From Clostridiales bacterium UBA7285 (GTDB lineage: Bacteria > Bacillota > Clostridia > Peptostreptococcales > Anaerovoracaceae): DNA of 32,091 nucleotides. Every line of letters starts with the position of its first letter. The stretch's first letter is position 1. Position numbers and translations under genes: made by a program. Positions 14,578-23,677 of this stretch are shown one piece after another. Location: NCBI GenBank assembly GCA_002472145.1, contig DKRJ01000025.1, positions 1-32,091 on the forward strand. Reading direction: 5' to 3'. The notes below the pieces were generated by a model. That model did no database searches and had not been told where the DNA came from. It saw only the letters and a program-made list of their open reading frames with translations.

Positions 14578-15679
14578 CTACAGTTTAGCTTTAAGTTCCT
14601 CTGTTATGAAATGATCTATATTGCCGTTCATGACGGACTCGACGTTCCCGACCTCCGCGCCAGTCCTGTGGTCTTTCACCAAAGTATAAGGCTGGAAGAC
14701 GTAGGAGCGTATCTGCGAGCCCCACGCGATCTGTGAGAAGTCGCCCTTCAGTTCGTCGAGCGATTCTTTCTGTTCACGCTCGGCCAGTTCAGTCAGCCTC
14801 GACGCGAGGATCCTCATCGCCACTTCCCGGTTTTGGTGCTGGCTGCGCTCGTTCTGGCACGTTACGACGATGTTCGTCGGAAGGTGGGTGATCCTGACGG
14901 CGGAATCCGTCGTGTTTACGTGCTGCCCGCCCGCGCCGGACGAATGATACGTGTCTATTTTAAGGTCGTTCGGGTTGATCTCGATCTTTATGTTTTTATC
15001 GAGCTCCGGCATGACTTCGACTGACGCAAAAGACGTCTGCCTCTTCCCGGCGGCGTTGAACGGTGAGATCCTGACGAGCCTGTGGACTCCCGTCTCGCGC
15101 CTCAGGTATCCGTAGGCGTTCTCGCCCTCGATAATTATCGTGCCGCTCTTGATGCCCGCTTCCGTGTCATCCTGCATGTCGGTTATCTTGACGCTGTAGC
15201 CGCGCTTTTCTCCCCATCGGATGTACATGCGCAGCAGCATCTCCGCCCAGTCCATGGCGTCGACACCGCCAGCCCCGGCGTGTACCGTCAGGATCGCGCT
15301 GTTGTGGTCATATTTGCCGTCGAGCAGCGTTCTCAGCCTGAATTCCTCGGCCCGCTCACTGACGTTGTCAAACATCTCGATCACGGTGTCTGCTTCCTTT
15401 TCGTCCTCGAGCTCATCCGCTATCTCGAGCAGATCGCGCACGTCGGCAAAGCCCTTTACCAGCCCGTCGTACTCGCTTACGGTATTTTCTATATCTTTTT
15501 TCTTTTTCAGTATCTCCTGAGCTTTGTCGGTGTCATCCCAGAAGTCTGGCGCCATCGACTTTTCGTTCAGTTCTTCGGCTTGTTTCCTCAGACCGGCGAG
15601 GTCAAAGGGACTCACCTGCCTCTTTGAGTTTTGCTTCCGCTTTTGGCAGATCCTGTCTGACCTGATCGAGTTTCAGCAT
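14578..15679 (-). CDS. prfB: Peptide chain release factor 2 with programmed +1 frameshift
   Basis: RF2, which ends translation at UGA and UAA. The first 25 codons start at the ATG at 15677-15679 (MLKLDQVRQDLPKAEAKLKE) and end at CTT followed by an in-frame TGA (15602-15604); the body continues in the +1 frame as DLAGLRKQ. CTTTGAC is the classical slippage site, with an internal Shine-Dalgarno-like AGGTGA a few bases upstream. This lets RF2 level control its own synthesis. The body has the codon-recognition SPF and the catalytic GGQ (SSGAGGQHVN). Total 366 residues. Joins without error; do not treat it as a pseudogene. It follows secA by 75 bp. Confidence 0.95.
15600..15614 (-). promoter_or_regulatory. 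RF2 recoding site
   Basis: On the minus strand the order is AGGTGA, a short gap, then CTT TGA C, with the TGA at 15602-15604. Ribosomes pausing at this poor stop slip from CTT to TTT, shifting +1. The spacing to the Shine-Dalgarno-like element is slightly wider than in E. coli. Confidence 0.85.
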
Positions 15680-15754
15680 CTCTTCACTTCCCTTCGTGTA
15701 TGCTTTGATAGAATCGATATTATCGCGCCGGGATCACGCCCGGTCCGCTGCCGG

Positions 15755-18601
15755 CTATTTATCATCCGTGAACGGATCGTCGACGAGTCCCAGGTCCTTC
15801 TTCATGCAGCAGTTCTTGTATTTCTTTCCGCTTCCGCAAGGGCAAGGGTCGTTTCTTCCGACCTTAGGGCCGGCGCGCCTGACTGTCGTCTGTTTCCTCG
15901 CCGGTGTCTCCTTTGCCGCCTCGCGAGGCATGGAGCCCGGCTGCCCGCCGCGGCTCTGCGCCTGCTTAGCCGACTCGGTATCCTCATAGTCGGATTTGAT
16001 CGCCCTGCCTCCGGTCACTACGGCCCTGCGCTCCGTTCCCGTGTTGATCGTCACGCCGTAGCAGTATTTGACGGTGTCTTCGCGGATCGCGTCCTCAAGC
16101 TGCTCGAACATGGCAAAGCCTTCCTGAGCGTATGCCGCCGCCGGGTCCTGCTGTCCTATGGCTCTCAGGCCGATGCCGGATTTTAACTGATCCATGGCGT
16201 CGATGTGATCCATCCAGAGATTGTCGACTACGCGGAGCAGTATCATCCGCTCGATCTCGCGCATACGCTCTGAACCGATCTCGGCTTCCTTTCTGGCGTA
16301 GATCTCGTCGAGGCGCTCCTCTATCTCGTTTGTGAGCGACTGAGCCGTCATGTCGCGGAGTTCGTCGTCCGTATATGAGGTCTTGCCGTGATACAGCGGA
16401 ATGATCCTGCGGATGTTGCTGTTAAGCAGGTTGAAATCCCATTCCTCCGGGAACTTGCTCGCGACGGTGACCTGCTCGACCACCGCTTCCACGAGGCCGT
16501 TCTTCATGTCGATGATGTCGTCGTGCACGTCTTCGCCGAAGAGGACCTTGCGGCGTTCGCCGTAGATGATCTCTCTCTGCTTGTTCATGACGTTATCGTA
16601 CTGGAGGACGTATTTACGGATGCCGAAGTTCCTGCCCTCGACACGCTTCTGTGCGTTCTCGATCGAATGTGTCAGGATGCCTGCCGCCACAGGCTCGCTG
16701 TCATCCATCCCGATCTTTCCCGCTATGTTCTGGATCCTTTCGCCGCCGAACAGGCGCATCAGGTCGTCCTCGAGCGAGATGAAGAACTGCGTCTTTCCTG
16801 GGTCGCCCTGACGTCCGGAACGGCCGCGCAGCTGGTTGTCGATACGCCTCGATTCGTGGCGCTCGCTTCCTATGATGAACAGGCCTCCGAGCGACACGAC
16901 CTCCTCGTGCTCTCTCTGTCGTTCGGCCTTGAAGCCGGACTCGAGTTCGCGGAACTTATCGCGCGCAGCCAGGAGTTCGCTGTCGTCGCTCTTCATATAT
17001 CCGGTCGCGAATGAGATCTGCTCGTCCGTGTATCCGAGCTTCTTCATTTCCCTGCGCGCCTCGAACTCCGGGTTGCCGCCGAGGATGATATCGGTACCAC
17101 GTCCGGCCATGTTAGTAGCGATCGTGACCATGCCCTTGCGGCCGGCTTCCGCGACTATCTCGGACTCGCGCTCGTGCTGCTTAGCGTTCAGTACGTTATG
17201 TTTGATGCCCCGTTTATTCAGGAGAGCGCTCAGGCGTTCGGATTTTTCTATCGATATGGTGCCGACGAGGACAGGCTGGCCGGTGCCGTGGATCTCGCTG
17301 ACCTTTTCCGCTATCGCTTCGAACTTGCCTTTCTCCGTGCGGTATACCACGTCAGGCAGGTCTTCTCTCATGACCGGCTTATTCGTCGGGATCACGACGA
17401 CGTCCATGTTGTAGATATCGCGGAATTCCTCTTCCTCTGTCTTTGCCGTACCGGTCATGCCGGCGAGTTTATCGTACATGCGGAAGTAGTTCTGCAGCGT
17501 GATCGTGGCGAGGGTCTTAGACTCAGACCTGACGCTCACGTGCTCCTTGGCCTCGATCGCCTGGTGCAGGCCGTTGCTGTAGCGTCTGCCGTACATGAGG
17601 CGGCCGGTGAACTCGTCTACGATGATGATCTCGCCGTCTTTGACTATGTAGTCGACGTCGCGCGTCATCAGGTAATTAGCCTTCAGGGCCTGGAGCACGT
17701 TGTGGTTTATCTCCATGTTCTCCGGGTCGCCGAAGTTCTCGAGCCCGAAGTACTTCTCGGCTTTCGCTATGCCGGCGTCCGTAAGCGACGCTTCGTTATT
17801 CTTTTCGTTTATTACGAAATCACCGTCCGGCTCGGCTTCTTTGTCCTCCGGATCTGTCGTCGATTTCGTGAGAGTCCTGACGAAGCGGTCGGCCTTCTGG
17901 TATAGATCCGTCGACTTATCGCCGGTCCCGGAGATGATGAGCGGGGTCCTTGCCTCATCGATCAGGATGGAGTCGACCTCGTCTATGATCGCGTAGTGGA
18001 GCGGCCTCTGCAGGAGTTGTTCCTTGTAGACGACCATGTTGTCTCTCAGATAGTCAAAACCGAACTCGTTGTTCGTCCCGTACGTCACGTCGCACAGATA
18101 CGCTCTGCGGCGGTCTTCGCCCTTAAGGTCGTTCGTGACGCACCCGACAGAGAGGCCGAGGAAGTTGTATATCTTCCCCATCCATTCAGCGTCTCGCTTT
18201 GCCAGATAATCGTTGACAGTGACCACGTGCACGCCCTTGCCTTCGAGCGCGTTCAGATATACAGGAAGCGTCGCGACGAGCGTCTTGCCTTCGCCTGTCT
18301 TCATCTCGGCGATCCTGCCCTGATGCAGTACGACGCCGCCCACGACCTGGACGCGGAATGGCTTCATCCCGACGCTTCTGGCGGCAGCCTCCCTGCACAC
18401 CGCAAACGCCTCGGGAAGCAGGTCATCCAGCGTCTCGCCGCCGGCGAGCCTGCCCTTGAATTCGTCGGTCTTAGCTCTGAGCTGTTCGTCCGACAAAGCC
18501 TGCATTTGTTCGTCCAGCGCCATTACGGCGTCGACGGTCCTGTCCAACTTCTTTACTTCTCTGCTGTTTCCGTCGCCTATTATTTTGCTGAATAAGCCCA
18601 T
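15755..18601 (-). CDS. secA: Preprotein translocase ATPase SecA
   Basis: A 948-residue SecA, the motor that pushes secreted proteins through SecYEG. Walker A TGEGKT is at residues 102-107 (in AEMKTGEGKTL), the DEAD-type Walker B reads IDEVDSILIDEA, and the second helicase half has IATNMAGRGTDI and RGRSGRQGDPG. The C-terminus ends in the SEC-C zinc motif CPCGSGKKYKNCC (920-932), which binds SecB-like partners or phospholipid; an Arg/Ala/Lys-rich linker precedes it. Start has GGGG-AAG upstream and lies 2 bp after the stop of the CNNM/CBS gene. Operon order secA-prfB is the common one in Firmicutes. Confidence 0.97.
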   Translation of the reverse strand: MGLFSKIIGDGNSREVKKLDRTVDAVMALDEQMQALSDEQLRAKTDEFKGRLAGGETLDDLLPEAFAVCREAAARSVGMKPFRVQVVGGVVLHQGRIAEMKTGEGKTLVATLPVYLNALEGKGVHVVTVNDYLAKRDAEWMGKIYNFLGLSVGCVTNDLKGEDRRRAYLCDVTYGTNNEFGFDYLRDNMVVYKEQLLQRPLHYAIIDEVDSILIDEARTPLIISGTGDKSTDLYQKADRFVRTLTKSTTDPEDKEAEPDGDFVINEKNNEASLTDAGIAKAEKYFGLENFGDPENMEINHNVLQALKANYLMTRDVDYIVKDGEIIIVDEFTGRLMYGRRYSNGLHQAIEAKEHVSVRSESKTLATITLQNYFRMYDKLAGMTGTAKTEEEEFRDIYNMDVVVIPTNKPVMREDLPDVVYRTEKGKFEAIAEKVSEIHGTGQPVLVGTISIEKSERLSALLNKRGIKHNVLNAKQHERESEIVAEAGRKGMVTIATNMAGRGTDIILGGNPEFEARREMKKLGYTDEQISFATGYMKSDDSELLAARDKFRELESGFKAERQREHEEVVSLGGLFIIGSERHESRRIDNQLRGRSGRQGDPGKTQFFISLEDDLMRLFGGERIQNIAGKIGMDDSEPVAAGILTHSIENAQKRVEGRNFGIRKYVLQYDNVMNKQREIIYGERRKVLFGEDVHDDIIDMKNGLVEAVVEQVTVASKFPEEWDFNLLNSNIRRIIPLYHGKTSYTDDELRDMTAQSLTNEIEERLDEIYARKEAEIGSERMREIERMILLRVVDNLWMDHIDAMDQLKSGIGLRAIGQQDPAAAYAQEGFAMFEQLEDAIREDTVKYCYGVTINTGTERRAVVTGGRAIKSDYEDTESAKQAQSRGGQPGSMPREAAKETPARKQTTVRRAGPKVGRNDPCPCGSGKKYKNCCMKKDLGLVDDPFTDDK

Positions 18602-18603
18602 GT

Positions 18604-19923
18604 TTATTCTTCCCCTTTGCCGTCTTCGTCCGTTTTCACGACTTTGACATTGAGTTCAAGCGCCTTTCTGCCGTCCGATTTCGTGACATGCACGTCGAAG
18701 CGCTTATCATGCACCGTGTAGGAGAATTCGTCGCCGGCAGCCGGGAGCTTGTCGAGCGCCATGGCCGCCCAGCCGTTTGCCGTAGTCACGTCCATATCGA
18801 CTTCCTCGCCGAAATAATCGAACATCTTCTCGATGTTCGCGGAACCGAGCACGCGGTAGCTGCCGTCCTGCAGCCTGGTGATCTCCTGATCCGCGACAGT
18901 ATCGCTCTCGTCGTAGATCTCGCCGACGAGTTCGCGGACGATATCCTCCGACGTGACGATCCCCTCTGTTCCGCCGTATTCGTCGACCACTATGGCGACG
19001 CGGCATTTATTCTCCTGAAGTTTGCGCAGCAGGTCCGCGGCTTTCATCGAAGCGGCAACGTAAATGACCGGCTTCATGACCTTTGCCACGCTTCCGCCGC
19101 GCCTGTAGACGTAATTGTGAAAATCCTTCTGGTTGAGCACTCCCAGGATATTATCGAGTTCGTCCTCGTAGACCGGCAGCCTGGAAAATCCCGTCTCCAG
19201 GAACATCCTGTCTATATCGTCCTCCGGCGTGTCAAGTTCAATAGCCTTGATGTCCACCCTCGGCGTCAGAACGTCGCTCGCCTCTATGTCATCGAACTCG
19301 ATTGCGTTCTGGATCAGCCTGTTCTGATATGAATCTATTCCGCCGGTCACGTAAGCCTCGTCCACGATCGTCACGAGTTCGTCCTCCGTGACCGCGGGCA
19401 TCTTCTCGGAGCGGAAGAGCGCTCTAATCAGGCGTTTCCACTGGCTGAACAAAAAGTTCACCGGCGTCAGGATAATTCGCAGCGCACCTATGAGCGGCGC
19501 GGAAAAAACCGCAAAGCGTTCGGGGTTCTCCTTTGCCAGGCTCTTAGGCGTGATCTCTCCGAACGTGAGGACCACGAGAGTCATGACGACGGTCGAGATC
19601 GTCGCTCCGCTCTGTCCGTATATGCTCACGAACATCACGGTCGCGATCGCGGTCATCGCGATGTTGACGAGGTTGTTTCCGATCAGGATCGTGGAGAGCA
19701 GGCTGTCATAGTTGTTCTCCAGTTTCAGGACCTTCTTTGCCTGCGGATCGCCCGCGTCCGCCCTGTTCTTGACACGGATCCTGTTCAGAGAAGTAAAGGC
19801 CGTTTCGGTAGCCGAAAAATACGCTGACAGCAGAACCAGCACGATTATCTCCGCCACCTGCGGCATAATACTGTGAGTATCCATATATTGTTTTTCTGTA
19901 TCTCCCAAAAGGCATCCCGCCAT
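18604..19923 (-). CDS. CNNM/CorC-type transporter (hemolysin family) with CBS domains
   Basis: A 439-residue membrane protein of the CorB/CorC/CNNM family, often annotated as hemolysin; relatives move or regulate Mg2+ or Co2+. The N-terminal DUF21 domain has the hallmark SAYFSATETAFTSLNRIR, with about four membrane segments up to residue 150. A CBS pair follows (LTPRVDIKAIEL and IYVAASMKAADLL region), then the C-terminal CorC_HlyC domain (GSYRVLGSANIEKMFDYF to the end). The start is not certain: the ATG at 19923 has AGGAGA but 16 nt away, and the ATG at 19884 (MDTHSIMPQ) is equally possible. First gene of the unit leading into secA. Confidence 0.9.
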   Translation of the reverse strand: MAGCLLGDTEKQYMDTHSIMPQVAEIIVLVLLSAYFSATETAFTSLNRIRVKNRADAGDPQAKKVLKLENNYDSLLSTILIGNNLVNIAMTAIATVMFVSIYGQSGATISTVVMTLVVLTFGEITPKSLAKENPERFAVFSAPLIGALRIILTPVNFLFSQWKRLIRALFRSEKMPAVTEDELVTIVDEAYVTGGIDSYQNRLIQNAIEFDDIEASDVLTPRVDIKAIELDTPEDDIDRMFLETGFSRLPVYEDELDNILGVLNQKDFHNYVYRRGGSVAKVMKPVIYVAASMKAADLLRKLQENKCRVAIVVDEYGGTEGIVTSEDIVRELVGEIYDESDTVADQEITRLQDGSYRVLGSANIEKMFDYFGEEVDMDVTTANGWAAMALDKLPAAGDEFSYTVHDKRFDVHVTKSDGRKALELNVKVVKTDEDGKGEE

Positions 19924-20086
19924 CAGCCGGCTTTATTTCTCTCCTGACCCGGCGGCGGCAGCGCCGCATACGCAGAATTGCTTTTGCCGACGCTATAGCA
20001 CGATAATTCTATCATAAACGTTGAAATAAATAAAGACGGGGCGGCGTACGGGGAAAACACGCGGGCGGCGCGGAAAATGCGTATGC

Positions 20087-20145
20087 CGTGCGGGCGAAAC
20101 CGGCTCGGACGTGCGGGCGAAACCGGCTCGGCCGTGCGGGCAGAA
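20087..20145. repeat. 23-bp tandem repeat, about 2.5 copies
   Basis: Units start at 20087, 20110 and (partial) 20133, core CGTGCGGGCGAAACCGGCTC. It lies in the divergent region between the CNNM/CBS gene and birA, just upstream of the birA promoter. The remainder of 19924-20086 shows no gene. Confidence 0.88.
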
Positions 20146-20146
20146 C

Positions 20147-20180
20147 AAAGGTTTACAATGCGTTGAGAAAGGTTTACAAT
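20147..20180 (+). promoter_or_regulatory. birA promoter built from two direct repeats
   Basis: TTTACA (20152-20157) and TACAAT (20175-20180) are separated by 17 bp. Both lie in copies of AAAGGTTTACAAT (20147-20159 and 20168-20180), 21 bp apart. GTTTACAAT also resembles a BirA operator half-site, but the two copies are direct rather than inverted, so autoregulation is only a possibility. Confidence 0.65.
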
Positions 20181-20238
20181 ACTTTTGCCGATATTGAAGT
20201 TATAACAACGCAGAGCAGAATAAACCTACGGAGGGACC

Positions 20239-21225
20239 ATGTCGACCAAATCAAAGCTCCTCGAGCTGCTCGATTCGAACTACGGATCGTTCGTCTCGGG
20301 TCAGGAAATAGCCGATACGCTCGGCATCTCGCGCGCAGCGGTGAACAAAGCAGCCGCGGCGCTGAAAAAATCAGGGTATAAGATCCTCTCCCGCACCGGA
20401 CAGGGCTATAAGCTCCTCGAAAAAGCGGGCCTCCTGTCGTCGGACGCTATATCAGCCGAGATCGGAATGCCGTGCGAGGTCGTTGTCTTTGACAGCATCC
20501 CTTCCACGAACGATTACGCGAAGACGCTTAAACTCGGCGATAAACCTGTCGCCGTCGTCGCAAACTCTCAGACGGCGGGGCGCGGGAGGCTAGGCCGCGA
20601 GTTCTACTCGCCGCGCGGGACGGGCATCTACCTGACGATCGCGCTGCGTCCCAGATTCGAGATCAATAAATTCCTGAACGTGACGATGGCTGCAGCCGTA
20701 GCCGTCTGCCGCGCCATAGAGTCGGAATGCGGCGTGCACGCGAGGATCAAGTGGGTGAACGACCTGTATTACCGCGACAGGAAGATCTGCGGCATCCTGA
20801 CCGAGGCCGGAGCCATGCTCGAGACGGGAACGATAAACAGTCTGATCATCGGGATCGGCATCAACTGCTTCCCCGGCAGTTTTCCTCCGGAACTCAGCGG
20901 CATAGCCGGGCCGATAAGCGACACGCCCGATTCGTTTTCAAGAAACGCTCTGGCGGGTAAAATAATAAATGACGTTCTGGATATAATCGACAGATTTCCG
21001 GACCGGAGTTTCATGACCGAGTACAGACAGCGCTGCTTCATCATCGGCCGTGAGGTGGACGTTATCCCCGCGGGAGGCGGCAAACCTGTCCTCGCGAGAG
21101 TACACGACATAGACACGGACGGCGGACTCGTCGTAGAGTACATGTCCGGTGTCAGGATGCGCGAAATAGAGACGCTTACGAGCGGCGAAGTTTCAATCAG
21201 GAAAACAGACGGAGAAATAATATGA
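20239..21225 (+). CDS. birA: Biotin--[acetyl-CoA-carboxylase] ligase with DNA-binding domain
   Basis: A 328-residue bifunctional (group II) biotin protein ligase. Residues 1-60 form a winged helix (SGQEIADTLGISRAAVNKAA and GQGYKLL), allowing repression of biotin genes. The catalytic domain has STNDYAKTL, the biotinyl-AMP loop GRGRLGREFYSPRGTGIYLT, and KWVNDLYYRDRKICGILTE with the biotin-contacting Lys. The C-terminal SH3-like domain includes ARVHDIDTDGGLVV. It activates biotin with ATP and attaches it to carboxylases. Ribosome binding site GGAGG is 4 nt from ATG. Its stop overlaps the ftsH start (ATGA), so the two are translationally coupled. Confidence 0.95.
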   Translation: MSTKSKLLELLDSNYGSFVSGQEIADTLGISRAAVNKAAAALKKSGYKILSRTGQGYKLLEKAGLLSSDAISAEIGMPCEVVVFDSIPSTNDYAKTLKLGDKPVAVVANSQTAGRGRLGREFYSPRGTGIYLTIALRPRFEINKFLNVTMAAAVAVCRAIESECGVHARIKWVNDLYYRDRKICGILTEAGAMLETGTINSLIIGIGINCFPGSFPPELSGIAGPISDTPDSFSRNALAGKIINDVLDIIDRFPDRSFMTEYRQRCFIIGREVDVIPAGGGKPVLARVHDIDTDGGLVVEYMSGVRMREIETLTSGEVSIRKTDGEII

Positions 21226-23036
21226 AAGAAGTAAAATCACCTAAACGGTCTCTGCTTTTCTACTACCTGATCGTCATGGCGATACTGCTGATCTTCAACC
21301 TCATCATCGCGCCGATGATCGAGAAGCAGCAGATAGAGGAAGTCGGATACGGAACGTTCCTCGACATGATCAACGCCAAGGAAGTCGGACAGGTAGAGGT
21401 CGGCGACGACGAGATCACATTTACGAACAAAGACAACACCAAGATCTACCGCACGGGCGCGATGAACGATCCCGAGCTCACGGACAGGCTCTACGAGTCA
21501 GGCGCCGAGTTCACCAAGATTTCGACGACGACCTCGCCGTGGCTTTCCTTCCTGCTCTCGTTCCTGCTCCCGCTCACGATCCTGATCCTTCTCGGCCAGT
21601 ACATGAACAGGCAGATGATGCAGTCCATGGGCGGCAAAAACTCTCTTTCGTTCGGAAAGAGCAATGCCAGGGTCTACGTCCAGTCTACAGGCGGCATCCA
21701 TTTCAGCGACGTCGCAGGCGAGGACGAGGCCAAAGAAAGCCTCACGGAGATCGTCGACTATCTGCACAATCCGGGCAAATACACGGCCGTCGGAGCGTCG
21801 ATGCCTAAGGGCGTTCTGCTCGTAGGCCCTCCGGGAACGGGCAAGACGATGCTCGCCAAAGCAGTCGCCGGCGAGGCGGACGTCCCGTTCTTCTCGATGT
21901 CCGGCTCGGAATTCGTCGAGATGTTCGTCGGCATGGGAGCCTCGAAAGTCAGAGACCTGTTCAGCCAGGCAAAGGAAAAAGCGCCTTGCATCGTCTTCAT
22001 CGACGAGATAGACGCCATCGGCAAAAAGCGCGATTCGGGCCTCAGCACCAACGACGAGCGCGAGCAGACCCTGAACCAGCTGCTGACGGAGATGGACGGC
22101 TTCGAGGACAACAGCGGCGTTATAATCCTGGCAGCGACGAACAGGCCGGAATCTCTCGATCCCGCTCTCACGAGGCCGGGAAGATTCGACCGCACTGTTC
22201 CTGTCGAACTTCCTGACCTGAAAGGCCGCGAGGAGATCCTGAAGGTCCATGCCAAAAAAATCAAGGTCGGCCCTGACGTCGATTTTTCGACGATCGCACG
22301 CATGGCAGCGGGCACGTCTGGGGCCGAACTCGCTAATATCATCAACGAAGGCGCTCTGCGCGCCGTACGTGAGGGGCGCACCGTCGTGACCGAAGCCGAC
22401 CTCGAGGAAAGCATCGAAGTCGTGATAGCCGGATATCAGAAGAAGAACGCCATACTCACAGATGACGAAAAGCACATCGTCGCTTACCACGAGATCGGAC
22501 ACGCGCTCGTAGCCGCCAAACAGACCGACTCCGCGCCTGTCCAGAAGATCACCATCATCCCGAGGACCTCGGGAGCGCTCGGCTACACGATGCAGGTGGA
22601 GGAAAACGATAAATACCTGCTGACAAAGGAAGAGCTCGAGAACAAGATCGCCACCCTCACGGGCGGCCGCGCCGCTGAAGAGATCGTCTTCGGCAAAATA
22701 ACGACAGGCGCCTCAAACGACATCGAGCAGGCCACCAAGATCGCCCGCGCGATGATCACCCGCTACGGGATGAGCGACGAATTCGGGATGGTAGCCCTCG
22801 AGACCGTGAACAATCAGTACCTCGGCGGGGACACATCGCTCGCCTGCTCGGTGGATACGCAGAACGAGATCGACCGCAAGGTCGTTAAACTCATCGCCGG
22901 AGAATACGAAAAAGCAAAGAAAATACTCACAGACAACAGAGAACTCCTCGACAAGCTGGCTTCGTTCCTGTATAAAAACGAGACCATCACGGGCGAGCAG
23001 TTCATGGCTGTTATGAACGGAGGCGAGGCTGCATGA
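21222..23036 (+). CDS. ftsH: ATP-dependent zinc metalloprotease FtsH
   Basis: A 604-residue membrane-bound AAA protease that degrades damaged membrane proteins and short-lived regulators. Two membrane segments (about residues 11-32 and 107-126) flank a short extracytoplasmic domain. The AAA module has Walker A GPPGTGKT (202-209), Walker B IVFIDEIDAIG and the second region of homology with arginine fingers in LDPALTRPGRFDR. The zinc motif is HEIGH (423-427), and the third ligand lies in the SNDIEQATKIAR segment. C-terminal tail is short. Start overlaps birA and its stop overlaps the DUF308 gene, so birA-ftsH-DUF308 form one transcript. Confidence 0.97.
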   Translation: MKEVKSPKRSLLFYYLIVMAILLIFNLIIAPMIEKQQIEEVGYGTFLDMINAKEVGQVEVGDDEITFTNKDNTKIYRTGAMNDPELTDRLYESGAEFTKISTTTSPWLSFLLSFLLPLTILILLGQYMNRQMMQSMGGKNSLSFGKSNARVYVQSTGGIHFSDVAGEDEAKESLTEIVDYLHNPGKYTAVGASMPKGVLLVGPPGTGKTMLAKAVAGEADVPFFSMSGSEFVEMFVGMGASKVRDLFSQAKEKAPCIVFIDEIDAIGKKRDSGLSTNDEREQTLNQLLTEMDGFEDNSGVIILAATNRPESLDPALTRPGRFDRTVPVELPDLKGREEILKVHAKKIKVGPDVDFSTIARMAAGTSGAELANIINEGALRAVREGRTVVTEADLEESIEVVIAGYQKKNAILTDDEKHIVAYHEIGHALVAAKQTDSAPVQKITIIPRTSGALGYTMQVEENDKYLLTKEELENKIATLTGGRAAEEIVFGKITTGASNDIEQATKIARAMITRYGMSDEFGMVALETVNNQYLGGDTSLACSVDTQNEIDRKVVKLIAGEYEKAKKILTDNRELLDKLASFLYKNETITGEQFMAVMNGGEAA

Positions 23037-23581
23037 GGGATGAAAAAAAGATGGCCCGCGCCTCGCTGGTCTTCGGGATCTGCTTCATCATCCTCGGCGT
23101 CGTCTCGCTGGCGAGGCCGGACGCGATCTTTTCGGCATTCGCGATAGTCTACGGGCTGGTGGCGATGATCAGCGGCGTCGTCGATATAATCTTCTACATA
23201 CGAAGTGAAAGGTATGTGGGGTTCGCGCCATGCGTGTCGCTCGTCGCGGGAGTGCTCAGCATCCTCGCCGGAGCGCTTCTGCTTCTTTACCCGGGAGCCG
23301 GTGAGTGGATCGCGACGGTCCTGTTCCCGATCTGGTTCATCTCTCACTGCATAGCGAGACTGACTCAGGTCGACACGTTCCAACTCGTGATGCCCAGAGG
23401 CTACTGCATCTGGAACAGCGTGATCGCGATACTCGGAATAATCTGGGGAATACTGCTGATATTCGAGCCCCGGATGTCTCTGATGTCGGCAGGCGCGTTC
23501 ATCGGGGTCTATATGATCGCCTACGGGATCGACTGCCTGATGCTCTATGCCCAGATACACAGGTCCGGACACCTTAAATAG
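23033..23581 (+). CDS. DUF308/HdeD-family membrane protein
   Basis: A 182-residue integral membrane protein with six hydrophobic helices in three hairpins, typical of the HdeD/DUF308 family (LVFGICFIILGVVSLARPDA at the start; the same helix-Pro-Asp pattern recurs). HdeD is linked to acid resistance in enterobacteria, but for Firmicutes members the role is not known. Its ATG overlaps the ftsH stop. Being co-translated with a membrane protease suggests a membrane quality or stress function, though that is inference only. A strong palindrome follows the gene. Confidence 0.88.
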   Translation: MRDEKKMARASLVFGICFIILGVVSLARPDAIFSAFAIVYGLVAMISGVVDIIFYIRSERYVGFAPCVSLVAGVLSILAGALLLLYPGAGEWIATVLFPIWFISHCIARLTQVDTFQLVMPRGYCIWNSVIAILGIIWGILLIFEPRMSLMSAGAFIGVYMIAYGIDCLMLYAQIHRSGHLK

Positions 23582-23600
23582 AGACCTGACGGAGACAGTT

Positions 23601-23629
23601 CCCTCAGGATGCGGGCCGCATCCTGAGGG
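23601..23629. terminator. Perfect 14-bp-arm palindrome between convergent genes
   Basis: CCCTCAGGATGCGG (23601-23614) and CCGCATCCTGAGGG (23616-23629) are exact inverse copies around one G. It lies between the convergent DUF308 and AlbA_2 genes and probably acts as a bidirectional terminator, although no T run follows on either strand. Confidence 0.6.
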
Positions 23630-23677
23630 TCTGCTTCATGACCTGAGCCTGTGGTCTGCTTCATGACCTGAGCCTGT
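23628..23677. repeat. Exact 25-bp tandem duplication at a gene 3' end
   Basis: GGTCTGCTTCATGACCTGAG plus five bases occurs at 23628-23652 and again at 23653-23677 without a mismatch. The inner copy contains the last codons and stop (23661-23663) of the AlbA_2 gene; the outer copy is a non-coding echo of that gene end. Confidence 0.92.

Noticed and set aside
14578..15679. prfB as a frameshifted pseudogene
   Set aside because: The in-frame TGA is in the standard CTTTGAC recoding site after codon 25, normal for RF2.
18688..19332. Plus-strand open frames opposite secA and the CNNM/CBS gene
   Set aside because: Several long antisense frames result from the GC-rich codon use; none has motifs or a ribosome binding site.
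20147..20180. Complete BirA operator
   Set aside because: Known BirA sites need inverted half-sites about 14-15 bp apart; here the halves are direct repeats, so I kept only a weak suggestion.
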